The notes under the pieces: model-generated
What the model saw: only the letters and a program-made list of their open reading frames with translations
Database searches by the model: none
What the model was told of the DNA's origin: nothing
Shown here: positions 33,210-42,225 of the stretch, piece after piece
How positions within the stretch are numbered: position 1 is the first letter of the stretch
Layout of the letters: every line of letters begins with the position of its first letter
Program-made: the position numbers and the translations under genes
Origin: Bacillota bacterium
Lineage (GTDB): Bacteria; Bacillota; Clostridia; Christensenellales; Aristaeellaceae
Reading direction: 5' to 3'
DNA length: 64,000 nt
NCBI GenBank assembly: GCA_023425025.1
Contig: JAFADG010000035.1
Span: 1-64,000 of the forward strand

Positions 33210-35189
33210 TCAGCCCTCCCCATCCTGCTCCCGATATATATTTTGCACCATGTAGATGGATATTTCCCCGTTTTCACTTGTATAGCACAAGGGGAACATA
33301 GTCTCCAGGCCGGCATAATCCACGTCAAAATAATCGCTGCTCCGCTCATGACTGGAAAGCAGGATGTATTCTACCTGATACTTGTAAAGCACATCCAGAT
33401 TGTTTTGCGGGTCGTTGTAAAAACGCGCGATGTCGAAATTCCTCTGTGAGGTATCAAAGCCGTGATAGTACAGCCATAGCCCCGGCCCGCAGACGATGGT
33501 GCGCCCCGCCAGGGAACTGACGGGATTCAAATGCTGCTCAAAGCCGGTCAAGAACACGGCGTGAGCAGGCGTTTCCTCTTCGATGTACGCGGCGGCCGCA
33601 ATATCCTCCCTGGAAAAGGATTGATAATCGCTGACCACTTCCCGGGCAAGGGTCAGCCCGGCGCTCAAAAAGAAGATAACAGCAGCAAAGCCGGCCAGCA
33701 CATACCGGCCGCGCAGCCCCCGCAATTTATCAAACAGCAGTACGGCATAATCCGCCGCCAGGATGGCGCCGATCATGTACCAGACATAAAACAGCTTGTT
33801 GTTGTCGTATTCATTGGGCTGAAAGCGGATGAACTCCGCCGCCAGAAAGATCATGAAGGCACCGGCCGCCAAAAAGCGGTGCCTCGGGTTCTTTTCCGTC
33901 AGCGCGCATAGAAGCAGGATCACCGGCAGGCCGATGTTCTTGATGTAAAACCACAGATAAAAGTCGATCAATCCCCGCCCGTCGGGATTGTTGACCCAGT
34001 TGAACTGGAACCGCAAAAAATGGCTGCTGCCGGAGGCCTGGGTAAACGTCCAGGTAATCAATTGCGGCAAGGCCAGCACCAAAGCAATCACGCCATAATA
34101 CAGCCACGGCCAAAAGCGGCTGATAAGAAAGTCCCTGGGCGCAAGCAAAAGGGTGTACAGCAAAAATCCGCCGCTTAATAGCCCCAGCGCCAGAAAGGAG
34201 TGGGTGTGAATCAAGGGCAGGCCGCCGGCCCAAATGCCCAGCAGCAGGATGTGGCGCAGGCCGGCCTTGTTTTCCTGCGGTCCTTTTGCAAAGGCCGTAT
34301 ACAAAAGATAAATGCAGGGCAGTACCATGGCCCATCCGCCCAAAATGGTGCGCTGGGGAATCATCAGATCGGCGATCACGTTGCTCCAGCGCAGGTTGTA
34401 GGGGTCGGGCTGGTTGGTAGGCGTTTTGTAGTACCCGTCCATCACCTCATGCAATCGCTCCGACACATCACCCGCCGCCCGGTCAAAGGTGTACAAAAAG
34501 CCAAGTCCGCCGTTCAAAAAGAACAAAAGGGCGGCCAGGACGACAGCGCGCTTGCTGCCGGCCATCTCGCGGGCAACCAGCAAATATCCCGCAAAGCAAA
34601 GCGCCATCATCAGCGTGCCCGGCACGATCATGGACAGCTGCAGGGAAAAGCCGAACATGAACAGCGAGGTGGAGAGGCTGTCCATCAAAAAGGGGTAGGA
34701 AAGCAGCTCCCCAGGCAGGATGCTGTAATCCGGCGGGAAGGAGGCGTCCCGCATGCTGGTGATAATCGCCGTATGCAGCGGCAGGTCGCCGTAGGTGCTC
34801 TGGCCCACGTGATAGCTGCCGTCCGCCGCGGGCCGCAGGTTATGGGTGTATTGCAGGTATCCGCCCAGTATGGTCAGCGGCAGGGCGATGCATACAAGCA
34901 TGATCAGAAAAGTGCTCTCCTGATCATCCCAGGCTTTCAGTGCATGCTTTTTATCCCGCGCAATATATGCGCCGGCGGTTACCCCTACCAGCAGAACAAG
35001 TGCCGCATAGTGCGCCGTTTTGCTGAATGTGAGCGCGAACGCCGCCAAGGCGGGCAGCCACATAAGCAAAAACAGCCCAAGGCTCAGCCCCAGCCACCAG
35101 CGGGTGAGGGGTTTGTGTGCAGGCAAAAGAAACTGCACGATTGCAGCGCCGCATAATAAGTACACAATCAAATAGAGTGCCGCCGCCAT
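33210..35189 (-). CDS. Large polytopic membrane protein, glycosyltransferase-like
   Basis: 659 residues. ATG 35189 follows AAGGGG at 7 bases; the frame extends 14 codons upstream without a site. About 13 membrane helices and a C-terminal external domain (about 545-659: AYIEEETPAHAVFLTG, LAGRTIVCGPGLWLYYHG). A loop after the third helix reads DGSYHVGQSTYGDLPLHTAII, with acidic residues as in GT-C enzymes. Probably transfers sugars from polyprenyl carriers. Cotranscribed with the GtrA-like protein. Confidence 0.65.
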   Translation of the reverse strand: MAAALYLIVYLLCGAAIVQFLLPAHKPLTRWWLGLSLGLFLLMWLPALAAFALTFSKTAHYAALVLLVGVTAGAYIARDKKHALKAWDDQESTFLIMLVCIALPLTILGGYLQYTHNLRPAADGSYHVGQSTYGDLPLHTAIITSMRDASFPPDYSILPGELLSYPFLMDSLSTSLFMFGFSLQLSMIVPGTLMMALCFAGYLLVAREMAGSKRAVVLAALLFFLNGGLGFLYTFDRAAGDVSERLHEVMDGYYKTPTNQPDPYNLRWSNVIADLMIPQRTILGGWAMVLPCIYLLYTAFAKGPQENKAGLRHILLLGIWAGGLPLIHTHSFLALGLLSGGFLLYTLLLAPRDFLISRFWPWLYYGVIALVLALPQLITWTFTQASGSSHFLRFQFNWVNNPDGRGLIDFYLWFYIKNIGLPVILLLCALTEKNPRHRFLAAGAFMIFLAAEFIRFQPNEYDNNKLFYVWYMIGAILAADYAVLLFDKLRGLRGRYVLAGFAAVIFFLSAGLTLAREVVSDYQSFSREDIAAAAYIEEETPAHAVFLTGFEQHLNPVSSLAGRTIVCGPGLWLYYHGFDTSQRNFDIARFYNDPQNNLDVLYKYQVEYILLSSHERSSDYFDVDYAGLETMFPLCYTSENGEISIYMVQNIYREQDGEG

Positions 35190-35251
35190 TTGTTCACCCC
35201 TTGGCATTAGACCGATGATATTCTTCCCCATAGAAAGTTTTTAAGTGGGGT

Positions 35252-35285
35252 GCGGGGAGGACTTTTTAAAAAAAGTCCTCCCCGC
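35252..35285 (-). terminator. Strong terminator of the M42 operon
   Basis: GCGGGGAGGACTTTTT pairs with AAAAAGTCCTCCCCGC, a 16-bp stem around a tiny loop. Confidence 0.8.
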
Positions 35286-35295
35286 GTTCATCCCA

Positions 35296-36288
35296 TCAAA
35301 ACTTCATCTGCACAAATTCCTTCAGCAGCTTGTGCGCGCCGTCCATATCCCGCATGTCAATGGTTTCGCAGGCGCTGTGCACATACCGGCAGGGGATGGA
35401 CACGGTGCCCACGGCCACGCCGCCCCGGGCATGCTGTATGCCGCCGGCATCGGTGCCGCCAAAGGGCAGCACTTCCCGCTGCGCATTGACGCCCGCCTGT
35501 TTCGCCGCCGCAAAAAGCGCGTCCCGGACCTTGGGGCTGGAGATGCTGGCGCTGTCCATGATCTTCACAGCCGGTCCATGGCCCAGCTTGACGGCAGGAA
35601 GCTTTGTTTCGGGGGTATCGCCCCACATGGTCACATCCAGCGCCACACCGATATCGGGCTCCACGGCAAAGGCGGCGGTTCTCGCGCCGCGCAGGCCAAC
35701 CTCCTCCTGGGTGGAGAAGACGGCAATGATGGTGTTGTCTGTCTCCGGCAGTTCCTTCACCAGCGCCGTCAACAGCGCGCAGGCGCAGCGGTCATCCATG
35801 GCCGGCGCGGATACCTTGTGTTCGCCCAGCTGGAAGGCTTCCCCGGCGTACACGGCGGCATCCCCGATATTCACCTTTTTCAGGGCTTCTTCCCGGCTTT
35901 CCACGCCGATATCGATGAACAGATGCTTCATGGCCTGGGTTTCACCCTCGGGCACCGGCTGGCTGGCCAGTACGCCCTGCACGCCATTTTGGAAAGCCAC
36001 CTGGCGGGCCAGGGAGTAATTGATGCGGATGCCGCCCAGGGGCATCACGCGTAAGAAACCTTCCTTCTCAATATCGGTGACCACAAAGCCGATGTGGTCC
36101 ATGTGGGCGCTGAACATGATGCGCTTGCCGCCCGGCTTGCCGTTTTTGACGGCGATCAGGTTGCCCATCACATCGGTTTGCACAGTGTCCACATGGGAGG
36201 CGATCAGGGGGCGGATTACATCCGCCACGGTATGTTCCCCGCCGGTGGGGCCAATAGGAGCCAGAACTTTTTTCAACAATTCCAACAT
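35296..36288 (-). CDS. M42-family aminopeptidase, copy 1
   Basis: 330 residues. ATG 36288 has AAGGAG at 9 bases; ATG 36294, two codons earlier, is too close. Zinc ligands of the family are visible: H in FSAHMDHIG, D in PAMDDRCAC, E-E in STQEEVGLRG, D in ALDVTMWGD, H in YVHSACETID. Cytoplasmic tetrahedral (TET-like) peptidases that trim short peptides. The last of three tandem M42 genes; these are only moderately similar, so an old duplication. Confidence 0.9.
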   Translation of the reverse strand: MLELLKKVLAPIGPTGGEHTVADVIRPLIASHVDTVQTDVMGNLIAVKNGKPGGKRIMFSAHMDHIGFVVTDIEKEGFLRVMPLGGIRINYSLARQVAFQNGVQGVLASQPVPEGETQAMKHLFIDIGVESREEALKKVNIGDAAVYAGEAFQLGEHKVSAPAMDDRCACALLTALVKELPETDNTIIAVFSTQEEVGLRGARTAAFAVEPDIGVALDVTMWGDTPETKLPAVKLGHGPAVKIMDSASISSPKVRDALFAAAKQAGVNAQREVLPFGGTDAGGIQHARGGVAVGTVSIPCRYVHSACETIDMRDMDGAHKLLKEFVQMKF

Positions 36289-36307
36289 ACGCATTCTCTC
36301 CTTTGCG

Positions 36308-37321
36308 TCAGCGCACAGGTTTTTTCAAAAAGGCATGGACCAGATCGTACTGATCCTGAACATCGCTTTCCTTCACCACGGAGGACGGGCTGTGGATATA
36401 TCGGCAGGGCACGCTCAAAACGCAGGTGGCCACGCCGGCGCGGGCGCGCTGGATGGCGCCGCCGTCATTGCCGCCGGAAACGCTGCGTTTGATTTGGTGG
36501 CGGACGCCGTTTTCCCTGGCGGTCTGCAAAACCAGTTCAAACAGGGGCCGGTTGACGATGGAGGCGTTGTCCATAAAGCTGACGGCCACGCCGTCGCCAG
36601 CCTTGCAAACCTGCATGGTCTCCGGCACGTCGCCCACATCGTTGCAGGTAGTGCCTTCCAGGATCAGTGCCATATCCGGCGCCACACGGAACGCTCCGCC
36701 CGTGGCGCCCCGCAGGCCCACCTCCTCCTCGGAGGTGAAAAGGCAGGTCACATCGCCGGGATAGCTGTCCTCCAGCACTTTTACAAGGTTCAGGCAGCCC
36801 ACGCGGTCGTCCAGCGCCTTGGCGCAAAGAAAACCGTCGCCGAAGGAAACATAGGGCGAGTCAAAGGTGACGTAGCTGCCCGCCGGGCAATCAGCAAGCG
36901 CCTCCTCCTTATTCTTGGCCCCCACATCCACATAAATGCTGTCGTACTGCAACACGCGCTTGCGGTCATCCGGCGTCTGCAAATGGATGGCCATGGCGCC
37001 GATGATGCCGGGAACCGCCTTGTCACCCACCAGCACCCGCTTGCTGATGACCACCCTGGGATCGACGCCGCCGATGGGTTGTATGCGCAAAAGGCCATCG
37101 TCGGCAGCGGAGGTGACAATAAAGCCCACCTCGTCCATATGCGCCGCCAGCAGCACGTGGGGATACCCTTGCTGCGTGCCTTTTTTGAAGGCGGACACAT
37201 TGCCCATGCGGTCGATGGTCACGCTGTCGCAAAGCGGGCGGCAGGCTTCGACCAGCGCTTTGCGTATCTCCTGCTCATGACCGCTGACACCCCGTATTTG
37301 ACAGAGGGTTTTCAAATCCAT
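36308..37321 (-). CDS. M42-family aminopeptidase, copy 2
   Basis: 337 residues, ATG 37321 seven bases after GGAGG; overlaps the upstream copy by 10 bp. Ligands: H in LAAHMDEVGF, D in ALDDRVGCL, E-E in TSEEEVGLRG, H in RYIHSPSSV. In the usual D-ligand region it has ILEGTTCND, with Glu where the other two copies have Asp (ALDV), so metal or substrate use may differ. Confidence 0.88.
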   Translation of the reverse strand: MDLKTLCQIRGVSGHEQEIRKALVEACRPLCDSVTIDRMGNVSAFKKGTQQGYPHVLLAAHMDEVGFIVTSAADDGLLRIQPIGGVDPRVVISKRVLVGDKAVPGIIGAMAIHLQTPDDRKRVLQYDSIYVDVGAKNKEEALADCPAGSYVTFDSPYVSFGDGFLCAKALDDRVGCLNLVKVLEDSYPGDVTCLFTSEEEVGLRGATGGAFRVAPDMALILEGTTCNDVGDVPETMQVCKAGDGVAVSFMDNASIVNRPLFELVLQTARENGVRHQIKRSVSGGNDGGAIQRARAGVATCVLSVPCRYIHSPSSVVKESDVQDQYDLVHAFLKKPVR

Positions 37322-38349
37322 AGGTCTTCCTCCCATTTCGCGTCCAGCTCCGCCAGGAAGTGGCCAAGGAGCCTGCCGCCTTCCTCCAGCGCATGCAGAT
37401 CGATGGTTTCCACGGTGGTGTGCATGTATTTGAGCGGCAGCTCCAGCAGTATGGAGGGCACGCCCGCCCGGCTGACCTGCAGCTCGTCGCAGTCGGTGTG
37501 GGTATTCCTGGCGTCCACCTCCGTCTGCAAGGTTACATTATGCTTTTTCGCCGTGTCCAGAAGCCTTTGCACCAGCTTGGGCTGCAGGAAGGGCCCGACA
37601 GCGGTGGCCAGGCTGCCCAAATCGCAGGTGGTATCCGGCCGGCTGCCGGGAATGGTAGCATGGCACACATCCAGCGCGATGGCCAGATCCGGCGCAAGGT
37701 CAAAGGCCGCTGTCCTGGCGCCGCGGCTGCCCACCTCCTCCTGGGTGGTGGCCACGAAATAGATATCGGCGTCGCAGCGCATATTCGTCAGCTGTTCCGC
37801 AGCCAGCAGCATGATGCCCACGCAGGCCCTGTCGTCCATTGACTTGCAGGCAAACCGCCTGTTTTTGAGCGCCGTCGCGGGGGTGTTGAAGGTGATGTGG
37901 TCACCGATCTGAACAAGCTCCCGCACCTTTTCCACAGGAAAGCCGATGTCCACAAACAAGTCTTCCCGGCGGTAGTTCTTTTTGCTTTCGTCGGCCGTTT
38001 GCAGGTGCGGCGGCTTGGCGCCGACGGTGCCGAACAGCTTTTCTTTACCATGCACCCAAACCTGGGTCCCCGGCAGAATGCGGGGGTCTACCCCGCCCAC
38101 GTTGCCCATGCGCAGGCAGCCGTCCTTTTCAATATCGACTACCATCAGACCGATTTCGTCGATGTGGGCGGCCAGCATCACCTTGGGGCCTGTGCCCTTT
38201 TTGTGGGCGATCACGTTGTACATGCAGTCGATCTCCACTTCATCGCAGAAGGGCTCAAACTGCCTTTTTACGTATTCGGCCACCGCCTGCTCATTGCCGG
38301 GCAAGCCAGGCAGCGCCGATACTTCGGCAAGATAGGCCTGAATGTCCAT
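37312..38349 (-). CDS. M42-family aminopeptidase, copy 3
   Basis: 345 residues, first gene of the operon, ATG after AAAGGAGGAG. Ligands: H in LAAHIDEIGL, D in SMDDRACVG, E-E in TTQEEVGSRG, D in ALDVCHATI, H in KYMHTTVETID. Internal apical domain at about 70-175. With the two others it may form mixed dodecameric complexes, as archaeal TET proteins do; that is inference. Confidence 0.9.
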   Translation of the reverse strand: MDIQAYLAEVSALPGLPGNEQAVAEYVKRQFEPFCDEVEIDCMYNVIAHKKGTGPKVMLAAHIDEIGLMVVDIEKDGCLRMGNVGGVDPRILPGTQVWVHGKEKLFGTVGAKPPHLQTADESKKNYRREDLFVDIGFPVEKVRELVQIGDHITFNTPATALKNRRFACKSMDDRACVGIMLLAAEQLTNMRCDADIYFVATTQEEVGSRGARTAAFDLAPDLAIALDVCHATIPGSRPDTTCDLGSLATAVGPFLQPKLVQRLLDTAKKHNVTLQTEVDARNTHTDCDELQVSRAGVPSILLELPLKYMHTTVETIDLHALEEGGRLLGHFLAELDAKWEEDLWI

Positions 38350-38394
38350 AGGCTCCTCCTTTGTTCATCGCGCCGGCCGGGCGCGGATGAGGAT

Positions 38395-38423
38395 AGTATA
38401 TCACGCGTGGAGGTTTTTCTCAA
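38395..38423 (-). promoter_or_regulatory. Promoter of the M42 operon
   Basis: Minus strand TTGAGA (38423-38418), 17 bp, TATACT (38400-38395). Confidence 0.72.
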
Positions 38424-38432
38424 ATATAACCA

Positions 38433-38474
38433 GAAAAGAAGCGGAGGTTTCCTTAGCAAAAAGGGAACCTCCGC
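38433..38474 (-). terminator. Terminator of the sigma/anti-sigma operon
   Basis: GCGGAGGTTCCC and GGAAACCTCCGC form the stem; TTCTTTTC follows on the minus strand. Confidence 0.72.
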
Positions 38475-38495
38475 ATTTTTTGGGGTTGCTGACGC

Positions 38496-39593
38496 TTATC
38501 TTTCTGCCGCGAATGTATGCTGGCCAAAGCGAGTCTGTTCCCAGCGGTCATATCCGCGAACCGTTAGGCTGTCGGGCAATGTCAACAAGTCCAGGGATTC
38601 GGTCTGCACAAATGCGGTATCGCTTTTTGTGCCGTCAGCAAGCGTCAGGCGGTCAATTCCTCCTCTCCCGGTGGTTCCGCCGCCAATGCGCTGGCCTTTT
38701 TCATCCAGATATTCAAACCACAGTCCATTTTCTGCAAGCTCTTTTTCTGCTTTGCTGGCTTCTGGCAAAACAGAAAAGGTTAGCTCTGCATAGACGCCGG
38801 CATCCGTCTGGGTAAGCATAATCTTATCCACCGTCACGCCAGTCTTTTCAATGGCAATAGGCCCGGAATACAGATGTGTTTTTTTGTTTGTGCTGGCTGT
38901 CACATCAAAGCCTATCTTCCCCCGTATGCTTTGCTCAGGCGGCAGTGGCTTCCCTTGATCATACTTTTGTATGACATAGCCGCATGTAAGCGGAATCGAT
39001 GCGCCTTGCACATGAAGCGGGGATGACAAATAAGCCACGAGCGTTCCATCCTCTTCCAGCACCGAATCAGCTGCTTGTTCCTCTGCTTCCTCGATATGAA
39101 AGTTCACGTTCATCAGCCGCCTGCCTTCCTCCTTTGCAACCTGCGCGTAGGTACGCTGATCATTGGCATATACCGGCCCGCCGTTCAATACCACATCCTC
39201 CGGCACGGAATCAAACGCCATCAAAAGCACCTTGTCAGGCTCCTTGGGCCGTACTTCCACAATGACATGCAGCTGCTGCCCGTCATACAGCACTTCCCGC
39301 ACTTTTACTCTTACATCCGCCTCCTCTCCGCCGGTTTGAGGAAGATTTGTTTGCAGCGCGCCTTGCGCCTCCGGCGGCATTTTCTGGTTGAAGCTGTTTA
39401 GTCCCCACTGGGTAGCCGCCGCATAGGCTACAGCTGCCATCAAAAGAATGATCATGGATATGGCAAGCACGGTTGCCGCTTTGATTTTTTTCACTGATTG
39501 TTCCTCCTTTACTTTGTGAATGGCAAAGGAGATGTTTCTTTTAAAAGCATCCGGTGTCGGGCCAAAAGCCCCTTTCCAATTTCGATCGTTCAT
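38496..39593 (-). CDS. DUF4179-like anti-sigma membrane protein
   Basis: 365 residues, ATG 7 bases after GAGGAGG, the site lying in the end of the sigma gene. Cytoplasmic N-terminus of about 38 residues (KRNISFAIHKVKEE), one membrane helix (about 39-60), then an external beta-rich domain. This is the layout of DUF4179 anti-sigma factors, which hold an ECF-like sigma factor at the membrane. The external part probably senses an envelope signal. Paired with the sigma gene upstream. Confidence 0.78.
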   Translation of the reverse strand: MNDRNWKGAFGPTPDAFKRNISFAIHKVKEEQSVKKIKAATVLAISMIILLMAAVAYAAATQWGLNSFNQKMPPEAQGALQTNLPQTGGEEADVRVKVREVLYDGQQLHVIVEVRPKEPDKVLLMAFDSVPEDVVLNGGPVYANDQRTYAQVAKEEGRRLMNVNFHIEEAEEQAADSVLEEDGTLVAYLSSPLHVQGASIPLTCGYVIQKYDQGKPLPPEQSIRGKIGFDVTASTNKKTHLYSGPIAIEKTGVTVDKIMLTQTDAGVYAELTFSVLPEASKAEKELAENGLWFEYLDEKGQRIGGGTTGRGGIDRLTLADGTKSDTAFVQTESLDLLTLPDSLTVRGYDRWEQTRFGQHTFAAER

Positions 39594-39595
39594 GG

Positions 39596-40060
39596 TTACA
39601 CCTCCTCGCCAAGTATGGCTTTGAGTTGCTTTCTGGCTTTTGACAGCCGTGTCTTCACCGTGCCCAGGGGCAGGCGGAGCATAGCTGCAATCTCCTTCAA
39701 CTCCCAGCCTTCCATGTAGTGCATCACCACGGGAATGCGCAATTTATCCGAAAGCTTGAGTATGGCGTCGTGCAGATCGTGGTCGCGCATGGGTGACATA
39801 TCCCGCCGGGGAACCTCCTCCAAGGGGAATTCCCGTTTGCTGCGGCGGCTTAAGCGGTAGCATTCATGTATCAGGATACGTACCGCCCAAGTTTGCATAT
39901 ATGCGTCTGTGCGAAGCTGATCCCGCTTTTCCCACGCTTTGCGAATGCATTCCTGCACCGCGTCTTCCCGGTCGCACGCCATGGGAAGCAGGCTGTAGGA
40001 TACCCTATACAGCGTGTCCTGCATGGCGACGATGCGCTGCTCAAATTCTTCCGATGTCAT
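39596..40060 (-). CDS. ECF-type RNA polymerase sigma factor
   Basis: 154 residues, ATG 40060 eight bases after AAGGAG; upstream codons lack support. Region 2: SLLPMACDREDAVQECIRKAWEKR. Region 4: KLRIPVVMHYMEGWELKEIAAMLRLPLGTVKTRLSKARKQLK, a helix-turn-helix. Three bases separate it from its putative anti-sigma. Such operons are often autoregulated; I see no clear ECF promoter in 40061-40144. Confidence 0.9.
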   Translation of the reverse strand: MTSEEFEQRIVAMQDTLYRVSYSLLPMACDREDAVQECIRKAWEKRDQLRTDAYMQTWAVRILIHECYRLSRRSKREFPLEEVPRRDMSPMRDHDLHDAILKLSDKLRIPVVMHYMEGWELKEIAAMLRLPLGTVKTRLSKARKQLKAILGEEV

Positions 40061-40144
40061 GTGCACTCTCCTTGGGCTTTTGTGTAAAAATAACAGGCCT
40101 GTCATACTGTTAGAGCTTATAGCATGCCGTCAGGTTTTTGGCGC

Positions 40145-40176
40145 AAAAAAAGCACCCCTTCAGAAAGTGCTTTTTT
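40145..40176 (-). terminator. Terminator of argS
   Basis: AAAAAAGCAC and GTGCTTTTTTT on the minus strand, symmetric enough to work on both strands. Confidence 0.75.
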
Positions 40177-40188
40177 GCCAAAACCTAT

Positions 40189-41907
40189 TTACATCCGCTC
40201 CGGCGCCTCGATGCCGATCAAATACAGCCCCTGCTTCACCACGTTCCTGACAGCCCTCGTCAGGGCCACCCGGGCCGCGGCCAGGCCGTCGCCGTCGTCC
40301 AGAATGCGGTGCTCGTAATAGAACTTGTTGTAGGCCTGGCACAGGTCAGTAACGCTTCGTGTAAGAATCGAAGGCTCATAGCGCAGCGCGGCCTCCGCCA
40401 CCACCTCCGGGAAGCGGCTGAGCTGCCGCAAAAGCTCCTGGGCCTCGTCGTCCACAAGGGCGGCGTAATCGGCTTCCGGCAGAGAGACCTCCTCCGCCTT
40501 TCTGAGTAGCGAGCAGCATCTGGCGTGGGTGTACTGCACATAGGGGCCGGTTTCGCCATCAAAGTTCAGCGCCCGATCCCACCAGAAGTCGATGTCCTTG
40601 ATGCGGTTGTTCTGCAAATCGGCATAGATCACCGCGCCGATGCCCACCTGCCGGGCCACCTCTTCCTTATTGGGCAGCTGCGGGCTCTTTTCCTCGATGA
40701 TCGCCATGGCCTTTTCCTGGGCTTTCTCCAGCAGCTCTTCCAGATAGACCACATGGCCTTTCCTTGTGGCCAGCGCCTGGCCCTCGTAGGAGACCATGCC
40801 AAAGGGCACGTGCTGCAAATTCTTTGCCCAGGGATAGCCCATCATTTCCACCACCTTGATCCACTGGCGGAAGTGCAGGTCCTGCTGGTAAGCCACCACA
40901 TACAAGCATTTGTCAAAATGGAAGGTGTCGTAGCGGTACAACGCCGCGGCGATGTCCCTTGTGGGGTAAAGCGTGGCTCCATCCCGCTTCAAAATCAGGC
41001 AGGGAGGCATCTTGTATTCCTCCAAATCGACGATGGAGGCGCCCTCGCTCAATGTGAGCAGGTTCTTTTCTCTCAGTTCCCTGACCACCCGGTCCATCTT
41101 GTCGCTGTAGAAGCTTTCTCCGGTGTAATAGTCAAAGGAGACGCCCAGCAAATCGTACACCTTCTGGCTGTCCTTGAGCGTCATGTCCTTGAACCAATTG
41201 AATATGGCGAGAGCTTCTTCATCGCCGTTCTCGATCCTTTTGAACCAGGCCCGGCCTTCATCCTCCAAAGCGGGATTCTTTTCCGCTTCTTCATGGAAGC
41301 GCACATATAAATCCACCAGCGCCTGCACGCCGCCTTCAGCCACCATCTCCTCGGAGCCCCAATGTTTGTAGGCTGCGATCATTTTGCCAAACTGGGTACC
41401 CCAGTCGCCCAGGTGGTTGATGCCCACGGTGGTATAGCCCAGGAAGTCGAAAACGCGCTTCAAGCTGTGGCCGATCATGGTGGTGCTCAGGTGGCCGATG
41501 TGAAAGCGCTTGGCAATGTTGATGGAGGAGTAGTCCAGGCAGATGGTCTTTCCCGCGCCCTCATCGGACGCGCCCCACTTTTCGCCGGCATTCAAAACCG
41601 CCGCCAGGGTCTCCTTGGCAAAGTTCTCCCGGTTCAAAAAGAAATTCAAATATCCGCCGGCAGCGCTCTGCCTGGCGGTTTGCGGCGCGTCGATCGCCGC
41701 CTGCAATTTCGCTGCGATCATGGGCGGCGCCAAACGCAGCACCTTGGCCAGGCGGAAACAGGGGAAAGCATAATCCCCCATTTCCCTTTCCGGAGGGATT
41801 TCCAAAAATCCGGCAATCTCCGCGGCCCCGGGCAGATTCTCCATACCAGCAAAGGCGGACTGTATGCCATCTTCAATCAATGCTGCGATGCGGGCTTTCA
41901 TATCCAT
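40189..41907 (-). CDS. argS: Arginyl-tRNA synthetase
   Basis: 572 residues. ATG 41907 has AAAGGAG at a good distance; ATG 41913 lies on the site. N-terminal tRNA-binding add domain (1-110), then the class I core: INIAKRFHIGHLSTT (HIGH near 135) and ALATRKGHVVYLEELL, the position of the degenerate KMSKS loop. The C-terminus (430-572) is the all-alpha DALR anticodon domain ending YLIGIEAPERM. Charges tRNA-Arg with arginine; essential. Confidence 0.96.
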   Translation of the reverse strand: MDMKARIAALIEDGIQSAFAGMENLPGAAEIAGFLEIPPEREMGDYAFPCFRLAKVLRLAPPMIAAKLQAAIDAPQTARQSAAGGYLNFFLNRENFAKETLAAVLNAGEKWGASDEGAGKTICLDYSSINIAKRFHIGHLSTTMIGHSLKRVFDFLGYTTVGINHLGDWGTQFGKMIAAYKHWGSEEMVAEGGVQALVDLYVRFHEEAEKNPALEDEGRAWFKRIENGDEEALAIFNWFKDMTLKDSQKVYDLLGVSFDYYTGESFYSDKMDRVVRELREKNLLTLSEGASIVDLEEYKMPPCLILKRDGATLYPTRDIAAALYRYDTFHFDKCLYVVAYQQDLHFRQWIKVVEMMGYPWAKNLQHVPFGMVSYEGQALATRKGHVVYLEELLEKAQEKAMAIIEEKSPQLPNKEEVARQVGIGAVIYADLQNNRIKDIDFWWDRALNFDGETGPYVQYTHARCCSLLRKAEEVSLPEADYAALVDDEAQELLRQLSRFPEVVAEAALRYEPSILTRSVTDLCQAYNKFYYEHRILDDGDGLAAARVALTRAVRNVVKQGLYLIGIEAPERM

Positions 41908-41946
41908 GACCATTCTCCTTTGGGTGCTTGGCAAGTATTACTGTCT

Positions 41947-41975
41947 ATCTTACCATAGCAAGGAATCCGGCGCAA
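41947..41975 (-). promoter_or_regulatory. Promoter of argS
   Basis: Minus strand TTGCGC (41975-41970), 17 bp, TAAGAT (41952-41947). Confidence 0.6.
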
Positions 41976-42225
41976 CGGATTTTGCGAAGAAGGTTGACGG
42001 GAAGGGAACGTTTCCTAAAAACCAGCCCTTCCTTCTGTTTTTGATGTGCGAAGGTGAAGCAATCATGCTTCTGCCACAGGGTTCGCACCTCTCCGGTAGG
42101 CTTTCTCCCTTTCTTGCTGCAGTATTACGCTTTCTTCGCGGGAGGGAAATGTTTGAAAAAGGAAAATCCGATGAGGTTGGTGAATGATGTATAAGAAAAG
42201 CCTTCAATTTTTGGATTCCTTTGCA
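41976..42225 (+). promoter_or_regulatory. Presumed CRISPR leader
   Basis: 250 bp with no gene, more AT-rich toward the first repeat, with several A/T runs (GTTTGAAAAAGGAAAA, CAATTTTTGGATTCC). Placed on the side of the intact repeats, opposite the decayed ones, as expected for a leader that promotes array transcription and spacer uptake. Confidence 0.55.
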
